Source of the DNA: Pseudomonas alcaligenes
GTDB taxonomy: Bacteria; Pseudomonadota; Gammaproteobacteria; Pseudomonadales; Pseudomonadaceae
Reading direction: 5' to 3'
DNA length: 64,000 bases
Assembly: GCF_041729615.1 (NCBI RefSeq)
Contig: NZ_CP154874.1
Coordinates: 315,001 to 379,000, forward strand
The translations under genes and the position numbers were made by a program. The notes under the pieces were generated by a model. It saw nothing but the letters and a program-made list of their open reading frames with translations, made no database searches and was not told the origin of the DNA. Within the stretch, counting starts at the first letter, position 1, and each line of letters begins with the position of its first letter. Of the stretch, positions 30,542 to 40,831 are shown in pieces.

Positions 30542-31342
30542 ATGACCGACTTCACTACCGTACAGCTGGAAAAAGACCCGCGCGGCTTCGCCACCCTGTG
30601 GCTGAACCGTCCGGAGAAGAACAACGCGTTCAACGCCGAAATGATCCGCGAGCTGATCCTCGCCCTCGACTTGATCGCCGCTGACAAGACCCTGCGCTTC
30701 CTGCTGCTGCGCGGCCGTGGCAGGCACTTCTCCGCCGGCGCCGACCTGGCCTGGATGCAGGCCTCGGCCAAGCTCGACTACAACGCCAACCTGAATGATG
30801 CCCGCGAGCTGGCCGAGCTGATGTACAACCTCAACGCCCTGAAGATTCCGACCCTGGCCGTGGTCCAGGGCGCGGCTTTCGGCGGTGCGGTGGGTCTGGT
30901 CAGCTGCTGCGATATGGCCATCGGCGCGGACGACGCGCTGTTCAGCCTGTCCGAAGTGCGCATCGGCCTGGCCCCGGCGGTGATCAGCCCCTTCGTGGTC
31001 CAGGCCCTCGGCGAGCGCGCCGCGCGCCGCTATGCGCTGACCGCCGAACGCTTCTCCGGCAACCGCGCCCGCGAGCTGGGCCTGCTGGCCGAGGCCTACC
31101 CCGCCGCCGAACTGGACGCCCAGGTCGAGGCCTGGGTCGGCAACCTGCTGCTCAACAGCCCGCAGGCCATGCAGGCCAGCAAGGACCTGCTGCGCGAAGT
31201 GGCCAGCGGCGTGCTCTCCCCGCCCCTGCGCCGCTACACCGAGAACGCCATCGCCCGCATCCGCGTCAGCCCCGAAGGCCAGGAGGGGCTCAACGCCTTC
31301 CTGGAAAAACGCACGCCCGCCTGGCAGGAGCCGCAAGCATGA
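30542..31342 (+). CDS. liuC: LiuC, 3-methylglutaconyl-CoA hydratase
   Basis: A 266-residue crotonase-fold enzyme. The oxyanion-hole segments are RGRGRHFSAGADLAWMQAS and VVQGAAFGGAVGLVSCCDMA, and VRIGLAPAVISPFVVQALGE follows with the catalytic acid region. It hydrates 3-methylglutaconyl-CoA to HMG-CoA in leucine breakdown. The ATG at 30542 was chosen because it matches the family N terminus (TDFTTVQLEKDPRGFATLWL); the frame is open further upstream only through the repeat. The stop overlaps the liuD start by four bases. Confidence 0.92.
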   Translation: MTDFTTVQLEKDPRGFATLWLNRPEKNNAFNAEMIRELILALDLIAADKTLRFLLLRGRGRHFSAGADLAWMQASAKLDYNANLNDARELAELMYNLNALKIPTLAVVQGAAFGGAVGLVSCCDMAIGADDALFSLSEVRIGLAPAVISPFVVQALGERAARRYALTAERFSGNRARELGLLAEAYPAAELDAQVEAWVGNLLLNSPQAMQASKDLLREVASGVLSPPLRRYTENAIARIRVSPEGQEGLNAFLEKRTPAWQEPQA

Positions 31343-33288
31343 GCCGCAAGCACATTGACACCCTGCTGGTGGCCAACCGTGGCGAGATCGCCTGCCGGGT
31401 AATGCGCACCGCCAAGGCCCTGGGCCTGAAGACCGTGGCCGTGCACAGCGCCATCGACGCCCATGCACGCCATGTGCGCGAGGCCGATGTGGCGGTCAAT
31501 CTCGGCGGCGCCAAGCCGGCCGACAGCTACCTGCTGGTGGACAAGATCATCGCCGCGGCCAAGGCCAGCGGCGCCCAGGCCATCCACCCGGGCTACGGCT
31601 TCCTCTCCGAGAACGCCGGCTTCGCCCGCGCCATCGAGGCCGCCGGCCTGGTGTTCCTCGGCCCGCCTGCCACCGCCATCGACGCCATGGGCAGCAAGTC
31701 CGCGGCCAAGGCGCTGATGGAAGACGCCGGCGTGCCCCTGGTGCCCGGCTACCACGGCGAGGCCCAGGACGTGGAAACCTTCCGCGTTGCCGCCGAGCGC
31801 ATCGGCTACCCGGTGCTGCTCAAGGCCGCTGCTGGTGGAGGCGGCAAGGGCATGAAGGTGGTCGAGCGCGAGAGCGAGCTGGCCGAAACCCTCGAATCCG
31901 CCCAGCGCGAAGCCCAGTCCGCCTTCGGCGACTCGCGCATGCTGGTGGAGAAATACGTGTTGCAGCCGCGCCACGTGGAGATCCAGGTGTTCGCCGACAG
32001 CCACGGCAACTGCCTGTACCTCAACGAACGCGACTGCTCGATCCAGCGCCGTCACCAGAAGGTGGTCGAGGAAGCGCCGGCTCCGGGCCTCTCACCCGAG
32101 CTGCGCCGCGCCATGGGTGAGGCGGCGGTCAAGGCCGCCCAGGCCATCGGCTATGTCGGCGCCGGCACCGTGGAATTCCTGCTCGATGCACGCGGCCAGT
32201 TCTTCTTTATGGAAATGAATACAAGGCTCCAAGTTGAACACCCAGTTACCGAGGCCATCACCGGCCTCGACCTGGTGGCCTGGCAAATTCGCGTGGCCCG
32301 TGGCGAGGCGCTGCCGATCACCCAGGAACAGGTGCCGCTCAATGGCCACGCCATCGAAGTGCGCCTGTACGCCGAGGACACCGACCACGACTTCCTGCCC
32401 GCCTCCGGCGACCTGAAGCTGTATCGCGAACCGACCGCAGGCCCAGGCCGCCGGGTGGACAGCGGCGTGGCCGAGGGCGACACCGTCTCGCCCTTCTACG
32501 ACCCCATGCTGGCCAAGCTGGTCGCCTGGGGCGAGGACCGCGAACAGGCCCGCCAGCGCCTGCTGGCCATGCTGGAGGAAACCGTCGTCGGGGGCTTCGC
32601 CAGCAACCTGCCGTTCCTGCGCCGCGTGCTGGCCCACCCGGCCTTCGCCAACGCGGAACTGGATACTGGCTTTATCGCCCGTCACCAGGAACAACTGCTG
32701 CCGACCGTGGCCGAGCTGCCCACCGAGTTCTGGCAACTGGCCGGCGAAGCCTGGTTGCACAGCGAAGCGCCGCGCCGCAGCCATGAGGATTATCACTCAC
32801 CGTGGAGCGGCAACCTCGGCTGGCGCGCCGGCCTGGCCAGCGAGACCGACCTGCAGCTGAGCTGCGGCGAGCAGCGCCAGACCGTACATCTGCGCGGTGC
32901 GCTGCAGTCGAAGCTGCTGGGCGAACAACTGTGGATCGAACAGGGCGGTCTGCGCCTTGCCCACCGAGCCATCCGCCGCGGCGATACGCTGTATCTGGAA
33001 TGGCAGGGCCGCCTGCACGAGGTGCGCCGCGTCGACCCGATCGCCGAGGCCGAGGCCAGCCACGCCCAGCACGGCGGGCTGACGGCACCGATGAACGGCA
33101 GTATCGTGCGCGTGCTGGTCGAACCCGGCCAGGCCGTGGAGGCTGGCGCCGCCCTGGTGGTGCTGGAGGCCATGAAGATGGAGCACAGCATCCGCGCGCC
33201 CCACGCCGGCACGGTCAAGGCACTGTACTGCGCCGAGGGCGACATGGTCGGCGAAGGCGCCGCCCTGGTAGAGCTGGAAGAGGCCTGA
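31339..33288 (+). CDS. liuD: LiuD, methylcrotonyl-CoA carboxylase biotin-carrying subunit
   Basis: A 649-residue alpha subunit. The biotin carboxylase domain occupies about residues 1-450, with the ATP-grasp loop [20 protein letters not shown] and [21 protein letters not shown] middle BT domain precedes the C-terminal biotinyl domain, where Lys613 in [19 protein letters not shown] carries biotin. It transfers CO2 from bicarbonate to biotin for LiuB. Overlap with liuC (ATGA) shows translational coupling. Confidence 0.95.
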   Translation: MSRKHIDTLLVANRGEIACRVMRTAKALGLKTVAVHSAIDAHARHVREADVAVNLGGAKPADSYLLVDKIIAAAKASGAQAIHPGYGFLSENAGFARAIEAAGLVFLGPPATAIDAMGSKSAAKALMEDAGVPLVPGYHGEAQDVETFRVAAERIGYPVLLKAAAGGGGKGMKVVERESELAETLESAQREAQSAFGDSRMLVEKYVLQPRHVEIQVFADSHGNCLYLNERDCSIQRRHQKVVEEAPAPGLSPELRRAMGEAAVKAAQAIGYVGAGTVEFLLDARGQFFFMEMNTRLQVEHPVTEAITGLDLVAWQIRVARGEALPITQEQVPLNGHAIEVRLYAEDTDHDFLPASGDLKLYREPTAGPGRRVDSGVAEGDTVSPFYDPMLAKLVAWGEDREQARQRLLAMLEETVVGGFASNLPFLRRVLAHPAFANAELDTGFIARHQEQLLPTVAELPTEFWQLAGEAWLHSEAPRRSHEDYHSPWSGNLGWRAGLASETDLQLSCGEQRQTVHLRGALQSKLLGEQLWIEQGGLRLAHRAIRRGDTLYLEWQGRLHEVRRVDPIAEAEASHAQHGGLTAPMNGSIVRVLVEPGQAVEAGAALVVLEAMKMEHSIRAPHAGTVKALYCAEGDMVGEGAALVELEEA

Positions 33289-33317
33289 GGGCCACCCACG
33301 AAGCGAGAGAGAATGCG

Positions 33318-34226
33318 ATGAACCTGCCGCAACATGTCCGCCTGGTCGAGGTCGGCCCGCGCGACGGCCTGCAGAACGAGAAACAGCCGATCAGCGTGGC
33401 CGACAAGGTGCGCCTGACCGACGACCTGAGCGCCGCCGGCCTGAGCTATATCGAGGTGGGCAGCTTCGTCTCGCCCAAGTGGGTGCCGCAGATGGCCGGC
33501 AGTGCCGAGGTGTTCGCCGGCATCCAGCGCAAGCCGGGGGTGGTCTACGGCGCCCTTACCCCCAACCTCAAGGGCTTCGAGTCTGCCGTCGAGGCCGGCG
33601 TGAAGGAAGTGGCGGTATTCGCCGCCGCCAGCGAAGCCTTCTCGCAGAAGAACATCAACTGCTCCATCGCCGAGAGTCTGCAGCGCTTCGTGCCGGTGAT
33701 GGAGGCGGCCAAGGCCCACGGCATTAGCGTGCGCGGCTATGTCTCCTGCGTACTCGGTTGCCCCTACGAAGGTGAAGTGGCGCCGGAGCAAGTCGCCGCC
33801 GTGGCGCGTGAGCTGTTCGCCATGGGCTGCTACGAGGTTTCGCTGGGCGACACCATCGGCACCGGCACCGCCGGCAAGACCCGCCACCTGTTCGAGGTGG
33901 TCGGCCGCGAGATTCCGCGCGACAAGCTGGCCGGGCACTTCCACGACACCTACGGCCAGGCCCTGGCCAATATCTACGCAAGCCTGCTGGAAGGCATCGC
34001 CGTGTTCGACAGCTCGGTTGCCGGCCTGGGCGGCTGCCCCTACGCCAAGGGCGCCACCGGCAACGTCGCCACCGAGGACGTGCTGTACCTGCTGCAGGGC
34101 ATGGGCATCCAAACCGGCATCGACCTGGACAAGCTGATCGACGCCGGCGCACGCATCTGCCAGGTGCTCGGCCGCGACAACGGCTCGCGCGTGGCCAAGG
34201 CCCGGCTGGCCCAGCAACAGCGCTGA
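33318..34226 (+). CDS. liuE: LiuE, hydroxymethylglutaryl-CoA lyase
   Basis: A 302-residue HMGL-like TIM-barrel enzyme. [20 protein letters not shown] carries the divalent metal ligand Asp, [20 protein letters not shown] carries the His ligands, and the lyase signature [20 protein letters not shown] holds the catalytic Cys. It splits HMG-CoA into acetyl-CoA and acetoacetate, the last step of the liu pathway. It starts 29 bp after liuD. Confidence 0.95.
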   Translation: MNLPQHVRLVEVGPRDGLQNEKQPISVADKVRLTDDLSAAGLSYIEVGSFVSPKWVPQMAGSAEVFAGIQRKPGVVYGALTPNLKGFESAVEAGVKEVAVFAAASEAFSQKNINCSIAESLQRFVPVMEAAKAHGISVRGYVSCVLGCPYEGEVAPEQVAAVARELFAMGCYEVSLGDTIGTGTAGKTRHLFEVVGREIPRDKLAGHFHDTYGQALANIYASLLEGIAVFDSSVAGLGGCPYAKGATGNVATEDVLYLLQGMGIQTGIDLDKLIDAGARICQVLGRDNGSRVAKARLAQQQR

Positions 34227-34428
34227 ACGAATGATCGGCCCGAGGCCCTGTCAGCTTTTCCTGACAGGCTGTAAAGCCCGCAACGCAGGCCGAATGCCGC
34301 AAGCACCGCCCCGTAGCAGCCACGCCACGGAGGCATTGCGGGGGATCGCGCAGCCCCGCGGCACAGCCTGTAGCGGGCAGCGATCAACTCTTTAGGCTGT
34401 GCACGACAAGAACCACCGAGGAATAGAG

Positions 34429-36384
<1,956 letters not shown>

Positions 36385-36393
36385 CTCACCTAG

Positions 36394-36417
36394 CGGCAGC
36401 GCTTCCCCGCGCTGCCG
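36394..36417 (+). terminator. Terminator-like hairpin after acetoacetyl-CoA synthetase
   Basis: CGGCAGCGC-TTCCCC-GCGCTGCCG is a perfect 9-bp stem 10 bp after the stop codon. No T-run follows, so it may only be a partial terminator or a 3' stabiliser. Read-through into the cassette array is possible. Confidence 0.45.
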
Positions 36418-36480
36418 GCTTGAGCAAATTGCCGGCACTGGGGCAGACTGCCGAGCAATACCCACATCCCCGGGGACAAT

Positions 36481-36821
36481 ATGGAAGTTGTCAAAACCCT
36501 CAAGCCCGGAAAACCCGGCACCAAGGCACTGCTCGAGCGCTACGGCAAACAGCTGGTCAACGTACGCTACCGTCTCGACCGCAAGACCAACACCCACTAC
36601 ACCACGGTCGAACTGATCGTCGAACAGAAATTCGCCCTGTTCAAAGCCCCGCCACAAGCCCCTGCGCCCCGGTGGCACTGCGCATTTTTCGCCATGAGAG
36701 CGACCTCCAGCGACTGATCAGAAGCGCCGGCGGCAAATGGGACCGCGAGAATCAGGTATGGCTGATAGAACGAAGCGAGGCAGAGAGGCTGGGGCTGGCA
36801 GAGCGGATCATCTGGACATAA
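36481..36821 (+). pseudogene. Frameshifted small gene at the left border of the cassette array
   Basis: The frame starting at 36481 reads MEVVKTLKPGKPGTKALLER and continues to about residue 62 (FALFKAPPQA), then runs into unrelated sequence and stops at 36717. A different frame continues the expected protein: VALRIFRHESDLQRLIRSAG, then KWDRENQVWLIERSEAERLG, ending at 36821. One missing base in the C-rich stretch near 36660-36670 would restore a single protein of about 113 residues. I recall similar small proteins of unknown function near mobile elements in gamma-proteobacteria; this is from memory. It could be a true mutation or a sequencing error in a homopolymer. Confidence 0.65.
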
Positions 36822-36881
36822 TTGCCATATGTAGACATCAATATGCCCAGTAATAGCCAGAAACACCCAGCTACGAACAAT

Positions 36882-36921
36882 ATGCCTACCCCTAGGCATG
36901 TCGTATAAACACTAGTTAGGC
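36882..36921 (+). other. Left array boundary: possible attI remnant with GTTAGGC core
   Basis: A lone recombination core GTTAGGC (36915-36921) precedes the first cassette with no attC partner to its left. A perfect hairpin ATGCCTA-CCCC-TAGGCAT (36882-36899) stands just upstream. A single core flanking the first cassette is what an attI site would show, but I see no direct repeats that confirm it. Confidence 0.4.
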
Positions 36922-36928
36922 ACTTCAA

Positions 36929-37204
36929 ATGAGCCAAGGAAAAATTCCAGCCATTGCTTTACTGATAACGGCAATGCTCCCACTCTCACTATTTTTAGTG
37001 TCTATATCGCTTGCATGGCGCGCTCTAATTGAAGCGCAAAGCTCAAGCAGTGATTATTTCTTCCGCATCTGCTCCACAACATCAAGCGCAGAGTGCACTA
37101 CATTTACCTGGCTACATTTAACCATTTTCTGTGCAATCTGCTTTAGCACGGGAGTTTTACTCGCAAGACAGGGAATCAAGAAATGGAAGTCCACCAGCGC
37201 CTAA
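36929..37204 (+). CDS. Cassette 1: small membrane protein, unknown function
   Basis: A 91-residue protein with two hydrophobic helices: residues about 7-31 (IALLITAMLPLSLFLVSISL) and about 64-83 (TWLHLTIFCAICFSTGVLLA). Between them is a short loop containing two cysteines (ICSTTSSAEC), possibly a periplasmic disulfide. The TAA stop lies inside the left core of attC1. The ATG is 8 bp after the GTTAGGC core, and GCCAAGGA lies inside the coding start rather than before it, so the translation signal is weak. I do not recognise the family. Confidence 0.65.
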   Translation: MSQGKIPAIALLITAMLPLSLFLVSISLAWRALIEAQSSSSDYFFRICSTTSSAECTTFTWLHLTIFCAICFSTGVLLARQGIKKWKSTSA

Positions 37205-37287
37205 CAATACGCTCAACTGTCGCTCACTTCGTTCGCTGGACGTCCAAAAGCTGCGCTTTTGGACGCCCGTTAGCTTAACCGTTAGGC
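37199..37287 (+). repeat. attC site 1 (89 bp)
   Basis: Bounded by GCCTAAC and GTTAGGC. The long type: central stem CCAAAAGC-TGC-GCTTTTGG, outer arms TGCGCTCAA-like (here ACGCTCAA) and TTAGCTTAACCGTTAG. Confidence 0.93.
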
Positions 37288-37295
37288 TCTATCAA

Positions 37296-37718
37296 ATGTA
37301 CGCAAAAGAGTATTCGGACGCAGGAGTTAAAGCCAGGTGGCTAGAGCCTTTAAAAGCTCAGCATGCGTATGATTATGCGCTCAAGTACAGTCACCCAAAA
37401 CGATATGGGCTAAATGAAGAAAGCGTTGCAACCATTGATCGCCTAATTATTGAAAGCTATGCAGTCGCCAAGGCTTGGTTAGCCAAAAGAATTCCATCTA
37501 CTGGCACAGTTCAAATCATCTACAGCGAATCAGAAGTTGCGGTGGTGGAAGCCGCAGAGTTCGTTGAGCGTTGGCATGAGATCTTCCTACCCGCACGAGA
37601 CGATGCTGTAGTTCTGCACAATCTCTCATCGACAGTCCTTTTCTACTGCCACGAGGAAGAACTCGAAATCGGCCAGCGCAAAGATCTAATAGATGCCACT
37701 GTGGAGCCTTCCACATGA
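37296..37718 (+). CDS. Cassette 2: hypothetical protein
   Basis: A 140-residue soluble protein without a signal peptide (MYAKEYSDAGVKARWLEPLK at the start). It is mixed helix and strand, with several conserved-looking aromatic and acidic positions (WHEIFLPARDDAVVLHNLSS). No family was recognised. The reading frame is open upstream through attC1, but the ATG at 37296, eight bases after the GTTAGGC core, is the natural cassette start. Confidence 0.65.
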   Translation: MYAKEYSDAGVKARWLEPLKAQHAYDYALKYSHPKRYGLNEESVATIDRLIIESYAVAKAWLAKRIPSTGTVQIIYSESEVAVVEAAEFVERWHEIFLPARDDAVVLHNLSSTVLFYCHEEELEIGQRKDLIDATVEPST

Positions 37719-37739
37719 ATGGCCTAGGCTCCAGCGCGA

Positions 37740-37816
37740 GCCTAACAACTGGTTCAAGTCGTTCGCTCCGCTCACTCGGGACCGGCTAAAGCCGGCCCCT
37801 TAACCAAACGTTAGGG
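37740..37816 (+). repeat. attC site 2 (77 bp)
   Basis: Bounded by GCCTAAC and GTTAGGG. The short type: stem GGCCGGCTTTAGCCGG-like (ACCGGCTAAAGCCGGC on this strand), outer arms TGGTTCAAGTC and TTAACCAAACG. Confidence 0.93.
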
Positions 37817-37822
37817 ATCCAC

Positions 37823-38122
37823 ATGCGCCCACTTGAGCGGCTTGTTGGCATGAAATTGCTGGATGCTGAAGTATCTGCGGATGGTGCAGGCTTTCAATTT
37901 AGCAATTGCGCACTGGCCGCATTCAACCCGGTATCGCTAAGCAAACAACTATCAGAAATCATCAATTCAGAGGTTTGCGCCGTATCATTTCAAGAAAACC
38001 AGCACTTCGAGCTTAATTTTTTAAACGGCTCCACTATTTCAATATCTCTCTTGCCACAAGACTATTCGGGGCCTGAAGCCTTTTGCGCCACCTTTTCGGA
38101 CAACACAATAGTGGTTGAGTAA
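37823..38122 (+). CDS. Cassette 3: hypothetical protein
   Basis: A 99-residue protein. The second half is strand-rich and ends in FLNGSTISISLLPQDYSGPE followed by ATFSDNTIVVE. The pattern 'strand, small loop, DY-GPEA' recalls a widespread group of short uncharacterised bacterial proteins (from memory). No signal peptide or membrane helix. The ATG lies 6 bp after the attC2 right core. Confidence 0.62.
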   Translation: MRPLERLVGMKLLDAEVSADGAGFQFSNCALAAFNPVSLSKQLSEIINSEVCAVSFQENQHFELNFLNGSTISISLLPQDYSGPEAFCATFSDNTIVVE

Positions 38123-38129
38123 TGTGGAG

Positions 38130-38206
38130 CCCTAACAAATGGTTCAAGTCGCTCGCTTCGCTCACTCGGGACCGGCTAAAGCCGGCCCCTTAACCAAACG
38201 TTATGT
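38130..38206 (+). repeat. attC site 3 (77 bp)
   Basis: Bounded by CCCTAAC and GTTATGT. Short type with the ACCGGCTAAAGCCGGC stem; almost identical to attC2 apart from the cores. Confidence 0.92.
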
Positions 38207-38229
38207 TTCAAGTGCAGGAAATCTCCAAA

Positions 38230-38505
38230 ATGGACACCGAAGATTTCTCTAAAGAAGCATCGATCAAAATACCCCTTGGCCACCTCCTACTCGCCTGGGA
38301 GGTAATCTCTGACAAGTTTTCAGACCTGCAGCCATACGACAGCCTCTCAAATGAGGAAAAGAGAGCTATCTGGGGGCTAGCTGACTTACTTGAGAAGTCA
38401 CTTAGTGAAAATGGCGTAACCGAAAAGCCTAAAGCCGAGTGGGAAGCTCTCATTAATAGAGCTAAAGAGTTTATGAATACAGTCCCAGTGGACTTCCTAG
38501 ACTAG
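38230..38505 (+). CDS. Cassette 4: hypothetical acidic helical protein
   Basis: A 91-residue, mainly helical acidic protein (MDTEDFSKEASIKIPLGHLL, then SNEEKRAIWGLADLLEKSLS). The ATG at 38230 is preferred because AGGAA lies about 10 bases upstream. An in-frame ATG at 38203 lies inside the attC3 core and would add nine residues. No family was recognised; it might be a partner-binding or antitoxin-like protein, but nothing proves this. Confidence 0.6.
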   Translation: MDTEDFSKEASIKIPLGHLLLAWEVISDKFSDLQPYDSLSNEEKRAIWGLADLLEKSLSENGVTEKPKAEWEALINRAKEFMNTVPVDFLD

Positions 38506-38521
38506 CATCGGTGTAGGAGAA

Positions 38522-38610
38522 ACATAACAATGCGCTCAACTGCCGCTCACTTCGTTCGCTGGACTCGCAAAAGCTGCGCTTTTGCTCGCCCGTTAGCTTA
38601 ATCGTTAGGC
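38522..38610 (+). repeat. attC site 4 (89 bp)
   Basis: Bounded by ACATAAC and GTTAGGC. Long type with stem GCAAAAGC-TGC-GCTTTTGC and arms TGCGCTCAAC and GTTAGCTTAATCG. Confidence 0.92.
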
Positions 38611-38614
38611 TCAC

Positions 38615-39040
38615 ATGGAAACTACAAAGCTAATCCACGGATCGGAGAAAGTGGTCGAAGCCCTAGGTGGGTGGCCAGGTTTTCATGATGCCGAAGTCAT
38701 ATCTTTTTCCGCATCGCGTGCGCTGCCGCTAAACGCCAATTCGCCAGTTGCAAATTTGTGCGTCCATGTTAGGCAGTACACAGAAGTTGGCGTAGGAACC
38801 GCCGACTATGAGCTCGCAGTCACCAAAAGCGTGTTGGTAAATTTTTCATTTGGCGGCCTCAGTGACATATCCATATCAGAGTTCAACCACCAAAACGCCA
38901 TAGACTCAATTCAGTTCACACCCACAGAGGATGGAGAATTAATCGTCCTAATTGAATCAATTTGGGGCTTTGGTGGCAAAATCAAATGCAGCTCGGCCTC
39001 AATTGAGTCCGTACAAGAGCTACCAGTTGTGTGCGCCTAA
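38615..39040 (+). CDS. Cassette 5: Imm50-like immunity protein
   Basis: A 141-residue protein with the hallmark of the Imm50 immunity family near the N terminus: GGWPGFHDAEVISFSASRA. Alternating strands follow (NLCVHVRQYTEVGVGTADYE and VLVNFSFGGLSDISISEFNH). Imm50 proteins are predicted to neutralise polymorphic toxins of neighbouring cells. No toxin gene is in the array, so this would be an orphan defence gene. The stop TAA is contributed by the left core of attC5. The family assignment rests on motif and length. Confidence 0.65.
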   Translation: METTKLIHGSEKVVEALGGWPGFHDAEVISFSASRALPLNANSPVANLCVHVRQYTEVGVGTADYELAVTKSVLVNFSFGGLSDISISEFNHQNAIDSIQFTPTEDGELIVLIESIWGFGGKIKCSSASIESVQELPVVCA

Positions 39041-39123
39041 CAATGCGCTCAACTGCCGCTCACTCCGTTCGCTGGACGTCCAAAAGCAGTGCTTTTGGCC
39101 GCCCGTTAGCTTAATCGTTAGAG
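39035..39123 (+). repeat. attC site 5 (89 bp)
   Basis: Bounded by GCCTAAC and GTTAGAG. Long type; the central stem is CCAAAAGC-AGT-GCTTTTGG, with one loop base differing from attC1. Confidence 0.93.
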
Positions 39124-39131
39124 CTAATCAC

Positions 39132-39425
39132 ATGCCAGTAAACTACATAATCTACGCCGTCGGCATGAAAGGCCAAGTGATAGACGCCATATTCGTCCCA
39201 TATCGTGAAAAAGACGGATCATTCCCTATTTTCTCCGAAGAACTTCAAGCCCTGAACTCAAGCGACAAAATCCAAAAAGCAGAAAACAAAGTTTCTGGCA
39301 TTACCGATATCGCCGAGGCTGTAAAGCTCATTCGAGCCGGCGGCTATAGATGGCGCCTGAAGGAACATGAGTCAGGTCAAGCCAACATCTTTAAACCAGA
39401 GCACATAATTATCCACGAGGTGTAA
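39132..39425 (+). CDS. Cassette 6: hypothetical protein
   Basis: A 97-residue soluble protein (MPVNYIIYAVGMKGQVIDAI). A helix-rich centre (SSDKIQKAENKVSGITDIAE) and a basic segment (LIRAGGYRWRLKEH) are visible, and it ends in a short strand (HIIIHEV). No signal peptide, no family recognised. The frame is open upstream through attC5, but the ATG 8 bp after the core is the expected start. Confidence 0.6.
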   Translation: MPVNYIIYAVGMKGQVIDAIFVPYREKDGSFPIFSEELQALNSSDKIQKAENKVSGITDIAEAVKLIRAGGYRWRLKEHESGQANIFKPEHIIIHEV

Positions 39426-39426
39426 G

Positions 39427-39515
39427 CTCTAACAATGCGCTCAACCGTCGCTCACTTCGTTCACTGGACAGCCAAAAGCTGCGCTTTTGCCTGCCCGTTA
39501 GCTTAATCGTTATAA
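39427..39515 (+). repeat. attC site 6 (89 bp)
   Basis: Bounded by CTCTAAC and GTTATAA. Long type; the stem uses GCCAAAAGC-TGC-GCTTTTGCC and the arm sequence CAGC/CTGC differs from attC1. Confidence 0.92.
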
Positions 39516-39532
39516 GCCACGGAGGGATTTGC

Positions 39533-39889
39533 GTGCTTGCCTGGGACGAAAGTGATGTATTGACCTGCCTTGAAACTATTCCGGAAATCGAAACCGAAGG
39601 TATCTGCTATCGCTACAAGGTAGAAAAAAGCGGAGCTAAGTTAGACTTATCGATATACCCGTACGACGGGGATGTTTACTTTGATCTTTATCATAAAGAC
39701 GCTGAACAACCACTCTTCTCCATGAAGCTTCTTGAATACTCGGGCGTACGTTACGTTAAAAAATGGCCTACTGAGTATTTGGAGTTTGCACCTGCAAAAT
39801 GTTTTGGTAATCGGTACGACGGTGAGTCGGCAATCCCTTACGGTGTTCGCGTGTATGCGAACCCAAATATTCGCATTGAGCTTTACTAG
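39533..39889 (+). CDS. Cassette 7: hypothetical protein, GTG start
   Basis: A 118-residue protein starting at GTG 39533, with a strong GGAGGG upstream. It is strand-rich (GAKLDLSIYPYDGDVYFDLY, then YLEFAPAKCFGNRYDGESAI) and ends ANPNIRIELY. No signal or membrane segment. The fold looks like a small beta-sandwich, as in many cassette-encoded or immunity-like proteins, but no family is recognised. Confidence 0.65.
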   Translation: MLAWDESDVLTCLETIPEIETEGICYRYKVEKSGAKLDLSIYPYDGDVYFDLYHKDAEQPLFSMKLLEYSGVRYVKKWPTEYLEFAPAKCFGNRYDGESAIPYGVRVYANPNIRIELY

Positions 39890-39898
39890 CTTGGTGGC

Positions 39899-39974
39899 TT
39901 ATAACAATGCGCTCAAATCGCTCATTTCACTCGCTGGGACCGGCGAAGCCGGCCCCTTAGCTTAATCGTTAGAC
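39899..39974 (+). repeat. attC site 7 (76 bp, hybrid)
   Basis: Bounded by TTATAAC and GTTAGAC. Has the outer arms of the long type (TGCGCTCAAATC, TTAGCTTAATCG) but the short-type stem GACCGGCGAAGCCGGC. Confidence 0.92.
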
Positions 39975-39987
39975 CACAAGGAGTACC

Positions 39988-40476
39988 GTGTTGATATGTG
40001 AATGCTGTGGAAAGGACCACCCACTTGAGGAGCTTGAGCTAACATTTCGCCGTCCCGACGATGTTGTCAGCCTCTCCAAGAAGGAGCGTGAAGAATCAGT
40101 TCACGAAAATGACGATCTTTGTGTAATTTCAGATGCTAGATTCTTTATTCGTGCGTTGTTGCCATTACCAGTCAAAGGCCGCGATTTGCCATATAACATC
40201 GGCATATGGGTTGAGGCTGACCAATCGACGTTTGAGCGGGTTTACGACCTTTGGTCTGATCCAGAGCAAGGAAACGAATCATCTTTCATTGTAAAAATAG
40301 CCAATAACATACCTACCTTATCAAGCACTGTAGACCTTGTTGGTTACCTACAACTCACAGGCCCAACAACAAGACCAACTATTCAAGTTAAGCAGCAACA
40401 ACATCAACTCTACGACGAACAGTCAAACGGCATAACAGCACATCGCGCTCATGAATATAGCTCTTTGTTTGGCTAG
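39988..40476 (+). CDS. Cassette 8: DUF2199 family protein, GTG start
   Basis: A 162-residue protein that fits the DUF2199 family. An N-terminal zinc-ribbon-like CECCGKDHPLEELELTF is followed by ENDDLCVISDARFFIRALLP and NIGIWVEADQSTFERVYDLW. The GTG at 39988 is supported by AAGGAG. DUF2199 proteins are small soluble proteins of unknown function that are often found in variable genome regions. The family match is by motif recall. Confidence 0.75.
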   Translation: MLICECCGKDHPLEELELTFRRPDDVVSLSKKEREESVHENDDLCVISDARFFIRALLPLPVKGRDLPYNIGIWVEADQSTFERVYDLWSDPEQGNESSFIVKIANNIPTLSSTVDLVGYLQLTGPTTRPTIQVKQQQHQLYDEQSNGITAHRAHEYSSLFG

Positions 40477-40482
40477 CCAATG

Positions 40483-40558
40483 GTCTAACAAATGGTTCAA
40501 ATCGTTCGCTGCGCTCACTGGGACCGGCTAAAGCCGGCCCCTTAACCAAATGTTAGGC
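40483..40558 (+). repeat. attC site 8 (76 bp)
   Basis: Bounded by GTCTAAC and GTTAGGC. Short type with ACCGGCTAAAGCCGGC stem and TGGTTCAAATC/TTAACCAAATG arms; the compensating A/T changes keep the arms paired. Confidence 0.92.
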
Positions 40559-40585
40559 TACAAAAAATAAAAGACAGCGTCGCAC

Positions 40586-40831
40586 ATGAAAGAATTGACT
40601 ACGAAAACCAAATTAACGATCACAGCATTTGCATTTCTTGCAACACTTGGAGTGTTTGGCATCACTATATTTGTAGTTTTTTCTTATGCCTTTTCTTGCT
40701 CAGCAGCCTATCCAGAATGTGGACAACCCCTTATGGCAGCGTTCGGCTTAGCCTGTATTGGGGCGCCAATACTCAGCACAGCCGGCTCTTGGGCTATATA
40801 TAAACTCATGCAACATCGAGGCAGCGCCTAA
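40586..40831 (+). CDS. Cassette 9: small two-helix membrane protein
   Basis: An 81-residue protein with two membrane helices: residues about 9-33 (TITAFAFLATLGVFGITIFV) and about 50-72 (MAAFGLACIGAPILSTAGSW). The loop between them carries two cysteines (CSAAYPEC). This layout is similar to cassette 1 though the sequences differ. The TAA stop lies in the left core of attC9. No family was recognised. Confidence 0.62.
   Translation: MKELTTKTKLTITAFAFLATLGVFGITIFVVFSYAFSCSAAYPECGQPLMAAFGLACIGAPILSTAGSWAIYKLMQHRGSA

Noticed and set aside
34247..34268. Terminator after liuE
   Set aside because: CCTGTCAG/CTGACAGG forms a stem but is short and has no T-run on either side; too weak to list as a terminator.
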